A DNA stretch of 64,000 nucleotides from Alloalcanivorax balearicus MACL04 (lineage in GTDB: Bacteria > Pseudomonadota > Gammaproteobacteria > Pseudomonadales > Alcanivoracaceae), in the NCBI RefSeq assembly GCF_025532145.1, contig NZ_ARXS01000002.1, positions 124,001 to 188,000 on the forward strand, written 5' to 3'. Every line of letters starts with the position of its first letter. Position 1 is the stretch's first letter. Under the pieces are notes generated by a model. It was not told where the DNA came from. It saw only the letters and a program-made list of their open reading frames with translations, and did no database searches. The position numbers and the translations under genes were made by a program. Shown one piece after another: positions 36,228 to 45,800 of the stretch.

Positions 36228-37366
36228 GAGGCGCCTCCCGTGGGGGACGCTTGTGTCTGGCGGTGTGCCGCGCCCGCGACGGGGGAGCGGCGGGCGAGCC
36301 ATAAGTAAAGGCCACTGATCAGCACCACGATGGTGATCACGTCGAGCAGCGCCCAGAGGATTTTCAGCGGCAAACCGCCGTAATCACCGAAATGCAGCGG
36401 TCCGGACAGTGCCAGGGTTTTGTTGTACCAGGGCATTTCGCGCATGGCCGCGAACGCTCCGGTGCGGGCGTCCACCAGTGCCGGCGTGACGATGTGAGAG
36501 GTCAGCGGTGTGTTGCCGTGCAGAAACACCGCGTAGTGATAGTCCGTGGACCAATCGCCGCCGGGGAAAGCCACGAACTGCAAGGTCATGTTCATGGCGG
36601 CTTCCTGAGCCTGGGCCACGGCGTCGTCCAGGGAAGCCATCTCCTGGGGAGTGGGCACGGTAGCGCCCTGATAGCCGGCGGTGAGATCGGCCAGGGACCG
36701 GTTCTGCCAGGTTTCCAGGATCGGGGTGGCAAGGGTGTTGACCACGCCAGTGAGGCCCACCACGGTGAGCCAGGCCACGGTAACGATGCCGAGCAGGTTG
36801 TGATAGTCCAGCCATTTAAGCCGCTTTGAGCGGTTGTATCGCAGCGTGCCGAAGTCCAGTTTGCGCATGAACGGGGCGTAGAGCACCACGCCGGAAACGA
36901 TGGCGAGCACCAGCAGTACCCCCATGGCGCCCAGGAATAACATGCCGGGCAGGCCCAGGAACAAATCGGTGTGCAACTGCAGAATGAAATCCATGATACC
37001 GCCTTCGTGCCCGGGCACCACCTCGCCGCTGGTGCGGTCGAAGGAAGCGAAATGCATGTCGCCGGCGGCGGCGTCCGGGGTGGGGCCGGTGGTGACGTTG
37101 ACCACCGGCCGGTCGGTATCGAAGCTCATGAACAGGGGCACTTCGCCAGGGCGGTGGGCGAGGGCGGCGTCGAGTAACTGATCCAGAGACAGTAGGGGAC
37201 CGTCCGGATTGGCGGGTTGCCAATCGCCGCTGTCCGTCAGGGCGTCGATCTCATCATGAAAAATCAACGGCAGGCCGGTGAGGCACAGCATCAGCATGAA
37301 GGCGGTGCAGATCAGGCTGGTCCACTTGTGGATGGCGGACCAGAGCGTCAGGGTTTTCTGTTTCAT
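36224..37366 (-). CDS. PepSY-associated TM-helix protein (putative iron-siderophore reductase type)
   Basis: A 380-residue inner-membrane protein with four main helices (first at about 17–37, last near 340–360). It has periplasmic PepSY-like stretches and a conserved His-containing helix (LHKW-type AIHKWTSL; LQLHTDLFLG; DYHNLLGI). Such proteins often accompany TonB-dependent receptors; some, such as FoxB/FiuB-like ones, are haem-containing siderophore reductases. It lies 48 bp after the receptor gene in the same orientation and is likely Fur-controlled with it. Confidence 0.85.
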   Translation of the reverse strand: MKQKTLTLWSAIHKWTSLICTAFMLMLCLTGLPLIFHDEIDALTDSGDWQPANPDGPLLSLDQLLDAALAHRPGEVPLFMSFDTDRPVVNVTTGPTPDAAAGDMHFASFDRTSGEVVPGHEGGIMDFILQLHTDLFLGLPGMLFLGAMGVLLVLAIVSGVVLYAPFMRKLDFGTLRYNRSKRLKWLDYHNLLGIVTVAWLTVVGLTGVVNTLATPILETWQNRSLADLTAGYQGATVPTPQEMASLDDAVAQAQEAAMNMTLQFVAFPGGDWSTDYHYAVFLHGNTPLTSHIVTPALVDARTGAFAAMREMPWYNKTLALSGPLHFGDYGGLPLKILWALLDVITIVVLISGLYLWLARRSPVAGAAHRQTQASPTGGAS

Positions 37367-37414
37367 AGCGGAGAGCTGCCTGGGCGCCCGGGGCGGGGCG
37401 CCTGGGTTGTCGGG

Positions 37415-39589
37415 TTAGTAGTCGAGGGTCGCCGACAGCAGGACCGTGCGGGGTGCGCCGACGGTCAGGTAGCCGTAGCCCGGGAAGCCACCCGCCGATG
37501 CCCAATAGTCCTCGCCAGTGACGTTCTCCACCCGTCCACGCAGGGTCAGGAACATGGAGTCGCTGAGGGCGATCAGATAACGGGCGCCCAGATCCAGGCG
37601 GGTCCAGGAGTCGACTTTCTGGGTGTTGGCCTCGTCCGCATACTGCGAGCTGGTGTAGATCACCCGGCCGTCCAACGCCAGATCCGGCAGTTGTGGAACC
37701 CGGTATTCCAGATTCAGGTTGGCCTGGGTTTCCGGTGAACCGATGGCGTCGTTGCCGTCCACATCCGCGTCCAGGAAGCTGACGCCGCCGAGTACGCTGA
37801 GATCGCGGGTGAGATTGCCATAGGCCATCAATTCCACGCCCGTATTTTCCTGGTGGTCGACGATCTCATAGACATTGGCGGAGTTGAGACCGGCTATGGG
37901 GATGCGGCTGCGGAAAACCGTGACACTGCCTCCCAGGCGGTCGCGATCAAATTTGACCCCCACTTCCTGCTGTTTGGTTTCATAGGGTTCCAGTGCTTCG
38001 CCGGTGTTCACCGCGCCACTGTTGATGCCCGCGCGCCCGCCTTTTTGCAGGCCTTCGATGTAGCTGGCGTAGAGCGAAACGGACGGCGTGAGTTTGTACA
38101 GCACACCGGCCGATGGGGTAAAGGTGCTGTCGTCGTAGCTGGCGTTAGCGAGGCGATCGCCGCTGTCGTAGTCGTAGCTATAGTCCTTGAGTGTTTGATA
38201 GCGGCCACCAAGGGTGACCAGCAGGCGTTCGTTCAGCATCGATAGCTGGTCGGCGATGGCGATGCTCTGGAAGCGGGTTTTGATGGTGCGGCCGGGACTG
38301 TCGAGGTCGCCGCCAGAGAAGGAATCAGCAGGCGGACGGGCGACATCGGAGGGCTGATAAATATTGCCGGGTACGCTGGCGTCTGACATAGCGTAGGCGT
38401 TCTTCGACTTCAATTCATAAGTGGAGCCGGACACGCTGACGGTATGGCCGATCGCTCCCGTATTGAAGGTGAAACGCACTCCCGTTTCGCCGGTGATGAC
38501 GCTATCTTCCCGGGCCGTATCGAATCGGCTTGCCGTATAGTTGCCACTGGTGTTGTTAACCGTGGGATTGGCGAAGGTGGAATTCTCTTCGCCCTGCCGG
38601 GCACCGAGTGCGGCCCAGGCGGTGATGTTATCGGCGAAGTCATATTCGGCGCGCAAGGTGCCGAATAAGTCGTTGGAGTCCGAATAGGTCCAGGACTGGC
38701 CGAGGGATTCGTCGGCGTCCGGGGCATCCAGAATCGGTACACCAGGGGCGAAGGTGACATTCGGTTGCCCACCGTCGATACGATGCTTCTGGAAACCCAG
38801 GTCGGCGGAGACGCGCAGGGCGTCACCGCGATAATCCAGGCCGATATGGGCCATGGACAGCTCCGATTCCTCGCCGTCCACGGCGGTGTCACCGTCACGG
38901 CGGGCGGCGTTCACACGAATGCCGAAGCGGCCGTCGTCGGAGCGGTTGGCCACATCGGCGGCAACCATGGCTTGACCGCCGCTCTGTACTCCCAGCGTGA
39001 TCTGGTTGATCGGCTCGTTGGGGGCGCGTTTGGGCAGCACGTTGACGCCGCCGCCAAGGCCACTGCCACCGGGAGCGGCGCCTTTGAGGAAGGTATTGGC
39101 GCCACGGAACACCTGCACCCGCTCGACGAATTCCGACGCCAGGTACTGGCGCGGCAGCAGACCGTACAGGCCGTTGTAGGTCATGTCATCGGAATACACC
39201 GGCAGGCCGCGCACCAGATACACCTGCTGGTAATTGCCGAAGCCCCGGGCCACCCGCACCGCCGGATCGTTGAGCAGTATCTCGCCGACACTGGCGGCCT
39301 GCTGGTCCTCGATCAATTGCTCGGTGTAGCTGGTGAAGCTGTACGGCGTCTCCATCACCGACTGGCTGCCGAGAATACCGACGGAGCCGCCTTCCGCCAC
39401 CTGGCCGCCCGCGTACGCCTTGCTCAGGCCCTCGGCGGAAGCGTCGGCGCTGGATTGTACTTCCACTGGCGCCAGCAGATGGGGGCTGCCGCCGTCTTCA
39501 TCCGAGGTTTGCGCCTGTGCTGTGGGGAAGGCGCCGATGGCAAGCAGGGACAATGAGAGGGAGGAAAGCCGCAAAGTGGTTGGTCGCAT
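37415..39589 (-). CDS. TonB-dependent siderophore receptor
   Basis: A 724-residue outer-membrane receptor. Signal peptide at about 1–27; plug domain with LLAPVEVQSSADA and METPYSFTSYTEQLIEDQQA through VRGLPVYSDDMTYNGLYGLL; barrel ending LLSATLDY (terminal aromatic). No obvious extra N-terminal signalling domain. The ATG at 39589 gives a proper signal peptide. A Fur-box-like sequence lies about 50 bp upstream. It would take up a ferric siderophore using the TonB–ExbBD energy encoded at 58173–60547. Confidence 0.93.
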   Translation of the reverse strand: MRPTTLRLSSLSLSLLAIGAFPTAQAQTSDEDGGSPHLLAPVEVQSSADASAEGLSKAYAGGQVAEGGSVGILGSQSVMETPYSFTSYTEQLIEDQQAASVGEILLNDPAVRVARGFGNYQQVYLVRGLPVYSDDMTYNGLYGLLPRQYLASEFVERVQVFRGANTFLKGAAPGGSGLGGGVNVLPKRAPNEPINQITLGVQSGGQAMVAADVANRSDDGRFGIRVNAARRDGDTAVDGEESELSMAHIGLDYRGDALRVSADLGFQKHRIDGGQPNVTFAPGVPILDAPDADESLGQSWTYSDSNDLFGTLRAEYDFADNITAWAALGARQGEENSTFANPTVNNTSGNYTASRFDTAREDSVITGETGVRFTFNTGAIGHTVSVSGSTYELKSKNAYAMSDASVPGNIYQPSDVARPPADSFSGGDLDSPGRTIKTRFQSIAIADQLSMLNERLLVTLGGRYQTLKDYSYDYDSGDRLANASYDDSTFTPSAGVLYKLTPSVSLYASYIEGLQKGGRAGINSGAVNTGEALEPYETKQQEVGVKFDRDRLGGSVTVFRSRIPIAGLNSANVYEIVDHQENTGVELMAYGNLTRDLSVLGGVSFLDADVDGNDAIGSPETQANLNLEYRVPQLPDLALDGRVIYTSSQYADEANTQKVDSWTRLDLGARYLIALSDSMFLTLRGRVENVTGEDYWASAGGFPGYGYLTVGAPRTVLLSATLDY

Positions 39590-39630
39590 GGTGATCCCCG
39601 TTATGGTTGGTTGTCCAGGTGAGCAGGGGA

Positions 39631-39657
39631 ATTGTAGCAATAATGAGAATGGTTTGC
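39631..39657 (-). promoter_or_regulatory. Fur box over an extended –10 promoter of the TonB receptor
   Basis: AATAATGAGAATGGTTTGC (39639–39657) matches 13 of 19 positions of the Fur consensus. On the minus strand it abuts TGC-TACAAT (TACAAT at 39631–39636), an extended –10, so Fur binding would block RNA polymerase. Confidence 0.75.
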
Positions 39658-39713
39658 TTTAGTGGCGAGCCGGTCACCAAGAATATCGCCGCCCCTGGAG
39701 CACTGTTGCCCCG

Positions 39714-39785
39714 TAATTCGCTGGCAAGCCAGCTTCCCACAGAGGAACCACGAAGCCGCTGTGGGAGCTGCCTTGGCGGCGAATA
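39714..39785. repeat. REP-like halves in reversed order, copy 4
   Basis: A right-type half (TTCGCTGGCAAGCCAGCTTC, from about 39717) precedes a left-type half (GCCGCTGTGGGAGCTGCC, about 39755–39772). The halves are thus arranged outward compared with the other copies. Located between pfp (upstream gene) and the TonB receptor promoter, not at a convergent junction. Confidence 0.6.
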
Positions 39786-39847
39786 TTGTGCGAATACAGG
39801 TCAAGCGAGCCAAAGCGGTCCGTGGACCACGATCTCTTCGAGACGGC

Positions 39848-41110
39848 TTATACCTCGAACTTATCGTTCAGCTTTTTCGCCACCGCGGCCAGTTTCAGCT
39901 TGGCGAATTGCGGCAGGCCGTTCTTGTAAGGCGGGTAGGACTCGCCCTCGATCAGCGGCGCCAGATAGTCGCGGGCGGAGGGGGTGATGCCGAAACCGTC
40001 CTTGGTGATGAATTTACGCGGCATTTTCTTTTCCACGTTGGCCACCTTCTTCAGCGGCGCCTCACCGATGGTCCAGCCGTACTTCTTGGTTTTCTTGCGC
40101 TCAATGGTGGGCATCACCGCGTTCTTGCCGGCCACGGCGAATTCCACCGCCGCGCGGCCCACCGCGTAGGCCTGCTCCACATCAGTGGCGGAGGCGATAT
40201 GACGCGCCGCCCGCTGCAGATAATCACTGACCGCCCAGTGGTATTTGTAGCCCAGCTCGTTCTTCACCATCTGCGCCAGCACCGGCGCCACGCCACCCAG
40301 CTGTTTGTGGCCGAAGGCATCGGTGGTGCCGGCGTCCGCCAGGAAGGTACCGTCGGCGGTGCGGGCCCCTTCCGAGACGACGATGACGCAGTAGCCTACC
40401 TTCTTCACCGTCTCGTCCACTTTCTTCAGGAACGCCTGCTGGTCGAAGGCGATTTCCGGGAACAGGATCAGATGCGGGGCGTCCTCGTTCTGTTCCTTGG
40501 CGAGACCGGCGGCGGCGGCGATCCAGCCGGCGTGGCGGCCCATCACTTCCATCACGAATACCTTGGTGGAGGTGGCGCACATGCTGGCCACGTCCAGGGC
40601 CGCCTCGCGGCAGCTCACCGCGGTGTACTTGGCGACGGAGCCGAAGCCCGGGCTGACGTCGGTGATCGGCAGGTCGTTGTCCACGGTTTTCGGTACGTGA
40701 ATCGCCTGGATCGGATACCCCATGGTCTTGGACAGCTGCGAAATCTTCAGACAGGTATCGGCGGAGTCACCACCGCCGTTATAGAAGAAGTAGCCGATGT
40801 CGTGGGCCTTGAACACCTCGATCAGACGCTCGTATTCGCGCTGGGAGGTTTTCAGGTCCTTCAGCTTGTAGCGGCAGGAACCGAAGGCGCCGCCGGGGGT
40901 GTGCTTGAGCGCGGCGATGGCGCTTTTGCTTTCCTTGCTGGTGTCGATCAGATCCTCGGTGAGGGCACCGATGATGCCGTTACGACCGGCATAGACCTTG
41001 CCGATCACGTCTTTGTGGGCGCGGGCGGTTTCGATCACTCCCGCCGCGGAGGCATTGATCACGGCGGTAACTCCGCCGGACTGTGCGTAAAAGGCGTTTC
41101 TGGACCCCAT
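39848..41110 (-). CDS. pfp: Pyrophosphate-type 6-phosphofructokinase
   Basis: A 420-residue phosphofructokinase that should use PPi rather than ATP. The phosphoryl-donor loop reads GGGDS (112–116), with Asp where ATP enzymes have Gly in GGDGS. The next motif is PKTVDND (140–146), with Lys where ATP enzymes have Gly in PGTIDND. Both changes are established PPi-PFK hallmarks. VMEVMGRHAGW (substrate site) is intact. The reaction is near equilibrium, so it can serve glycolysis or gluconeogenesis, useful in an organism living on hydrocarbons or acetate. Transcribed alone. Confidence 0.92.
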   Translation of the reverse strand: MGSRNAFYAQSGGVTAVINASAAGVIETARAHKDVIGKVYAGRNGIIGALTEDLIDTSKESKSAIAALKHTPGGAFGSCRYKLKDLKTSQREYERLIEVFKAHDIGYFFYNGGGDSADTCLKISQLSKTMGYPIQAIHVPKTVDNDLPITDVSPGFGSVAKYTAVSCREAALDVASMCATSTKVFVMEVMGRHAGWIAAAAGLAKEQNEDAPHLILFPEIAFDQQAFLKKVDETVKKVGYCVIVVSEGARTADGTFLADAGTTDAFGHKQLGGVAPVLAQMVKNELGYKYHWAVSDYLQRAARHIASATDVEQAYAVGRAAVEFAVAGKNAVMPTIERKKTKKYGWTIGEAPLKKVANVEKKMPRKFITKDGFGITPSARDYLAPLIEGESYPPYKNGLPQFAKLKLAAVAKKLNDKFEV

Positions 41111-41262
41111 TGCAAACTCCCTGAGCTGGCCGCGCCGGCGCGGCGGCCTACCGTTGAAATCGCGCGCATTCTAGCGGAAAAGGCACCGGCCTGTCCCCCG
41201 GGTTGCTCCCCAGGATGGTGTCCGGCTGCCGGCTCTGGAACAATAGCGCTCCGGGAGGAGAT

Positions 41263-41781
41263 ATGAACGCTTTGATTCGCCTGTTCTGGCGCCTGAGTCT
41301 GTTTCGCAAGGGGCCGGAGGATATGCCCTATACGCCGCCGCTGCTTGTGATCCTGCTGGTGGCCTGGCTGATCATGCAAGGGCTCAGTGCCAATCTGCAG
41401 ACTAGCCTGCCCGCCGGCCAGTTGATCGCCGTGCAGTGGATTTCGCTGTCGCTGGTCACCGCCGTGACCACCGCCGCGCTGGCCTTCAAGGGTTTGCTGA
41501 CACGTTGGGTGCAGACCATGATGGCGCTGCTGGGGCTGGACCTGTTGTTGTCCCTGGTGGCGCTGCCGCTGCTGATCGTCAACATGGCCGCGGCGCAGCC
41601 GATTCCGATCATCGACGGCCTCTACTTCATGCTGGTGAGCTGGCAACTGGCGGTGCAGAGCTTTATCTATCACCGTTCCCTGGATGTCAGCCCGCTGCTG
41701 GGGCTGGCGCTGGCGTTCTCCCTGCTGATTCTCACCTACATGACGCTGGCGGCGTTCATGCCGGAGGTGCTGAACCGCTAA
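41263..41781 (+). CDS. Small polytopic inner-membrane protein
   Basis: A 172-residue protein with about four to five hydrophobic segments (for example PLLVILLVAWLIMQGL, TMMALLGLDLLLSLVALPLL, LGLALAFSLLILTYMTLAAF). The ATG at 41263 follows GGGAGGAG; the frame is open 20 codons upstream without an SD. No family recognised; YIP1-like architecture is possible. Divergent from pfp. Confidence 0.7.
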   Translation: MNALIRLFWRLSLFRKGPEDMPYTPPLLVILLVAWLIMQGLSANLQTSLPAGQLIAVQWISLSLVTAVTTAALAFKGLLTRWVQTMMALLGLDLLLSLVALPLLIVNMAAAQPIPIIDGLYFMLVSWQLAVQSFIYHRSLDVSPLLGLALAFSLLILTYMTLAAFMPEVLNR

Positions 41782-41801
41782 CGCGCCGCCTGGACTACGA
41801 A

Positions 41802-41879
41802 GCCGCTGTGGGAGCTTGCCTGCAAGCGAATCTTGGGGTCCGGAAGCCCATTCGCTTGCAGGCAAGCTCCCACAGCGGC
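41802..41879. repeat. REP-like palindrome, copy 5 (perfect 29-bp arms)
   Basis: The arms 41802–41830 and 41851–41879 are exact complements over 29 bp, with core GTGGGAGCTTGCCTGCAAGC and a 20-nt loop. Located between the convergent membrane-protein gene and the response-regulator gene; it could also terminate both transcripts. Confidence 0.92.
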
Positions 41880-41917
41880 CTTGTAGACATCTCTGCATCC
41901 AGGTCTGCAAGAGGCGC

Positions 41918-42823
41918 CTACACCCCCAGGCACCCCAGCGCCATGGCCGCCGCCGAGGTGCGGTTTTCCACCCCCAGTTTGCGGAACACCTGCTCCAGGT
42001 GCTTGTTCACGGTACGCGGGCTCAGGGTCAGGATCTGGCCGATTTCCCGGTTGGTCTTGCCCTGGGCGATCCACAGCAGCACCTGGGCTTCCCGGGGTGT
42101 CAGCCGCAACTGGGCGCGCAGGCGTTCCGCGCCTTCCTCCTCGTCGTGCTGATGGATACGGAACAGGAACTCGCCGGCGGTGACCTCGCCCAGAAAACGC
42201 AGGCGAAAGGCGGTGTCGCCATCACTGACGGTGTGCAGATCCGACGGTTGCGGCGCCCGGGCCAGCCAGTCTTCGATGTGCCGGGCGAGCAGCGCCAGCC
42301 GTTTGTCGCGATTGCCGGTGTCGTCATTAAGCAACTGCTCCGCTTGGGGGGTGGCCCACTGCCAGCGGCCGTCGCGGCCGGTGGAGAAGGCGGCCTGGGC
42401 GAAGCGGTCCAGGGCGCTGCGGGCGCTCTGAGTCTGGCGGGCATTGGTCAGATGCACGCGAATGCGGGCGATCAGCTCCGAGGGGCGCACCGGTTTGGTG
42501 ACATAGTCCACGCCGCCGGCCTCGAGCCCCCGCACCACGTCCTCGGCATCGCTGAGCCCGGTCATGAAAATCACAGGAATGGGCGCCAGCGGCGGCCGGT
42601 TTTTCAGTTGCCGGCAGGTCTCGAAGCCGTCCATCCGCGGCATCATCGCGTCCAGCAGGATCAGATCCGGCACCATCTTTTCGGCGATGTTGAGCGCTTG
42701 CTGGCCGTCCAGGGCGAGCAGGGCGGTCAGGTCCGCCTGTTCCAGGGCCTGGTGGATCATGCCCAGGGAGTCCGGGGAATCGTCCACCACCAGAACCAGG
42801 TCCTTGCGATCGGGTTGGCTCAT
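41918..42823 (-). CDS. LuxR/NarL-type response regulator
   Basis: A 301-residue two-domain regulator. The receiver domain carries VVDDS (12–16) and the phosphoacceptor Asp58 in LILLDAMMPRMDG; the linker region (about 130–225) is followed by a LuxR HTH (LTPREAQVLLWIAQGKTNRE; LSPRTVNKHLEQVFRKLGV). Its ATG overlaps the stop of the upstream hybrid kinase gene by 4 bp, so the two are partners. Likely activates the divergent amide/urea operon; this is inference from position. Confidence 0.93.
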   Translation of the reverse strand: MSQPDRKDLVLVVDDSPDSLGMIHQALEQADLTALLALDGQQALNIAEKMVPDLILLDAMMPRMDGFETCRQLKNRPPLAPIPVIFMTGLSDAEDVVRGLEAGGVDYVTKPVRPSELIARIRVHLTNARQTQSARSALDRFAQAAFSTGRDGRWQWATPQAEQLLNDDTGNRDKRLALLARHIEDWLARAPQPSDLHTVSDGDTAFRLRFLGEVTAGEFLFRIHQHDEEEGAERLRAQLRLTPREAQVLLWIAQGKTNREIGQILTLSPRTVNKHLEQVFRKLGVENRTSAAAMALGCLGV

Positions 42824-45800
42824 GGCGCGCGCTCCAGCACTTGTATCACCTGATGGAAATCGAAGCGGCGCAGGGAGGCAGTCAGAGTCTCGGCCAGGGG
42901 CGCCGGCAGATGCCGGTCCCGGCGGGCGCGTTCCAGACGTTCCCGCAGCCCCCGCAAGTGACCGATTTCCGCCAGGGCCACCAGCTCGTCACGCAGTGCC
43001 TTGTCCAACGGCGGCGCGGGGGCATCCCCGGCCGGTGCCGCCGGCGGGCGGTGTTCCCAGTCCAGACGGAGGTGGCGGGCCAGGATTTCCAACAGCGTGC
43101 TCAGTTTGAACGGTTTCACCAGATAGTCGTCGTGCGGACCGTCGTTGAAGGTGTTGGCGCGGGCGGCTTCGCGGGCGTTGGCGGACAGCATCACGATCGG
43201 CGCCTGGCAGCCGGCCTGGCGCAGAGCCTGGGTGGTTTGCCAGCCGTTCAGCCCGGGCATGGCCACGTCCATCAGAATCAGATCCGGTGTGCTCTGGGCT
43301 TGCATCGCCAGGGCGGTGCGGCCGTCCGGCGCCTCCAGCACCTGAAAGCCCAGTGGCGTCAGCAGATCGCTGATCAAGCCTCGATGGGAGGGATCGTCGT
43401 CCACCACCAGCAAGGTCCGGCGTGGGCCCCGGTAACCGTGCACCGGACGGGTTGGTTCGCGGTCCTGGCTGTTGCCGTGCTCGAGGCTGGAGAGCATGAC
43501 CGAGAGCCGGAATTCGCTGCCTTGTCCCGGGATGCTGCTGACCTGGATGTCTCCGCCCATGATATCGGCGAGCAGCTTGGTGATGGTCAGGCCCAGACCG
43601 GTGCCGTGAACCACCGGCATGCCCGGTTTGCGCACCCGTTCGAACGGCCGGAAGATGCGCGCCTGATCTTCCTCGGCGATGCCGACGCCGGTGTCGCGCA
43701 CGGTGAACTCCGCCACTTGCGAGCGATAGCGGAAGTGCAGAGTGACCCGGCCCCGGTCGGTGAACTTGATGGCGTTGGATAACAGATTGATCAGGATCTG
43801 GCGCAATCGTTTCTCATCGGTGGCCACCCATTCCGGAATGCGCCCTTGTGGCATGAACTCGAAGCCGATGCCCTTGTCCTCCGCCTGCAGCCGGAACATG
43901 GTCACCAGTTCGTCGATCAACGCCGGTACCCGCACCCGATTGCGGTACAGCTCCAGTCTGCCGGCCTCGATCTTGGAGATCTCCAACAGCCCTTCGATCA
44001 GATCGGAGAGATGACCGGTGCTGCGGCGGATGGCGACGATGGCCTCGCGGCGGCTGTCCGGGATGGCTGGGTCGTGCTCCAGCAACTGGGCGTAGCCATA
44101 GGCGGCGTTCAAGGGTGAGCGCAGCTCGTGGCTGAGGCCGGTGAGATAGCGGCTCTTGGCCTGATTGGCGGCTTCCGCCAGTTCCTTGGCCTTCTGCAGT
44201 TCGCGGTCGGTCTTCTCGTGGGCCTTGATCTCCGCCATTAGGGCGCGGGTTTGCTTCTGGGTTTCTTCTTCCGCCACCCGGCGGCTTTCGTGGGCGAGCA
44301 CGAACAGCCACGCCACCACACCGCTCATGATCACCAGAATCACGAACAGCTTGGCCAGGGTGGCGGCCAGCACCGCCCGTGCCGGCGGTTCGCCGGCGGC
44401 GGCCTGGTAGTAGACCAGCGTCAGAAAGGCGGCCAGCAGTGACGTCACCACCAGCAACAGCCCGAGAAAATGCCCTATGCGGGTGCGCAGGTGGTTGAGG
44501 GCACGATCCGGCAGGATGCCCGCGAGCCAGCCCATCAGTTGCTGCTGGAAGCGGGCATCCTGCTTGCAGCTGTCGTGGCAGCGGGCGTCCAGGGAACAGC
44601 ACAGCGAACAGATCGGCCCGTTGTAGGCGGGGCAGAACGCCATGTCTTCCTGGTCGAAGGCGTGTTCGCAGATACAACAGGGTTTGCCCTCCACCGACTC
44701 CGGCCGTGACGGCGGCCGGGCGATGTAGTAGCGCCCTCCGGTGGCCACGGCGATCAGCGGCGCGAAGACGAAGGCGGCGAACAAGGTGATGAACGAGGCC
44801 AGCGCCTCGCTGGCGGCGCCCAGCACGCCGGCCTTGCAGGCCAGGCCCACCAGGGTGGCCAGCAGCATGGCACCGCAGCCCACCGGGTTGAGGTCATACA
44901 GATAGGCGCGTTTGAACTCGATGTGCCTGGGGCTCAGACCGAGCGGTTTGTTGATCACCAGGTCCGCCACCAGGGCGCCGATCCAGGCCACCGCCACCAT
45001 GGCGTAACTGCTCAGAATCGACTCGAACGCCCGGTAAATACCGATCTCCATCAGCAGTAAAGCGATCATCACGTTGAATACCAGCCAGACCACCCGGCCG
45101 GGGTGGCTGTGGGTCAGGCGCGAGAAGAAATTGGACCAGGCGATGGAGCCGGCGTAGGCGTTGGTGACGTTGATCTTCAACTGCGACAGCACCACGAAAA
45201 TACCGGCCAGTGCCAGCAGGGTGGCCGGATGGCTGGTGACGTGGGCAAACGCCATCAGGTACATGTGCATCGGTTCCTGGGCCTGGCTTTGCGGCAGGCC
45301 GTGATGAATCGCCAATACCACCAGAAAGGAACCGGCCAGTGCCTTGAGGGCGCCGACCACGATCCAGCCGGGGCCGCCAGCGAGCATGGCCGCCCACCAG
45401 CGGACCCGGGTGGCGGGGGTCTTCTCCGGCATGAAACGCAGAAAATCCACTTGCTCGCCGATCTGCGCCACCAGCGAGAACAACACCGTGGAGGCGGCGC
45501 CGAACAGCAACAGGTCAAAACCGCCATGGCGGGTATCGCCCCCGGGGAACTGGAACCAGCGGTCCAGGGATTGCGGGTCCTGCCAGAGAATGAACACGAA
45601 CGGCAGCAGCTGCAGGATCACCCAGAATGGCTGGGTCCAGGCCTGGAACCGGGTCAACTGGGTGATGCCGTGGGTCACCAGTGGAATCACCACCACGGAG
45701 CTGACTACGTAGCCCAGCGTCAGCGGCAGGCCGAACAGGACTTCCAGGGCCATCGCCATGATGGCCGATTCCAGGGCGAAGAAGATGAAAGTGAAGGATG

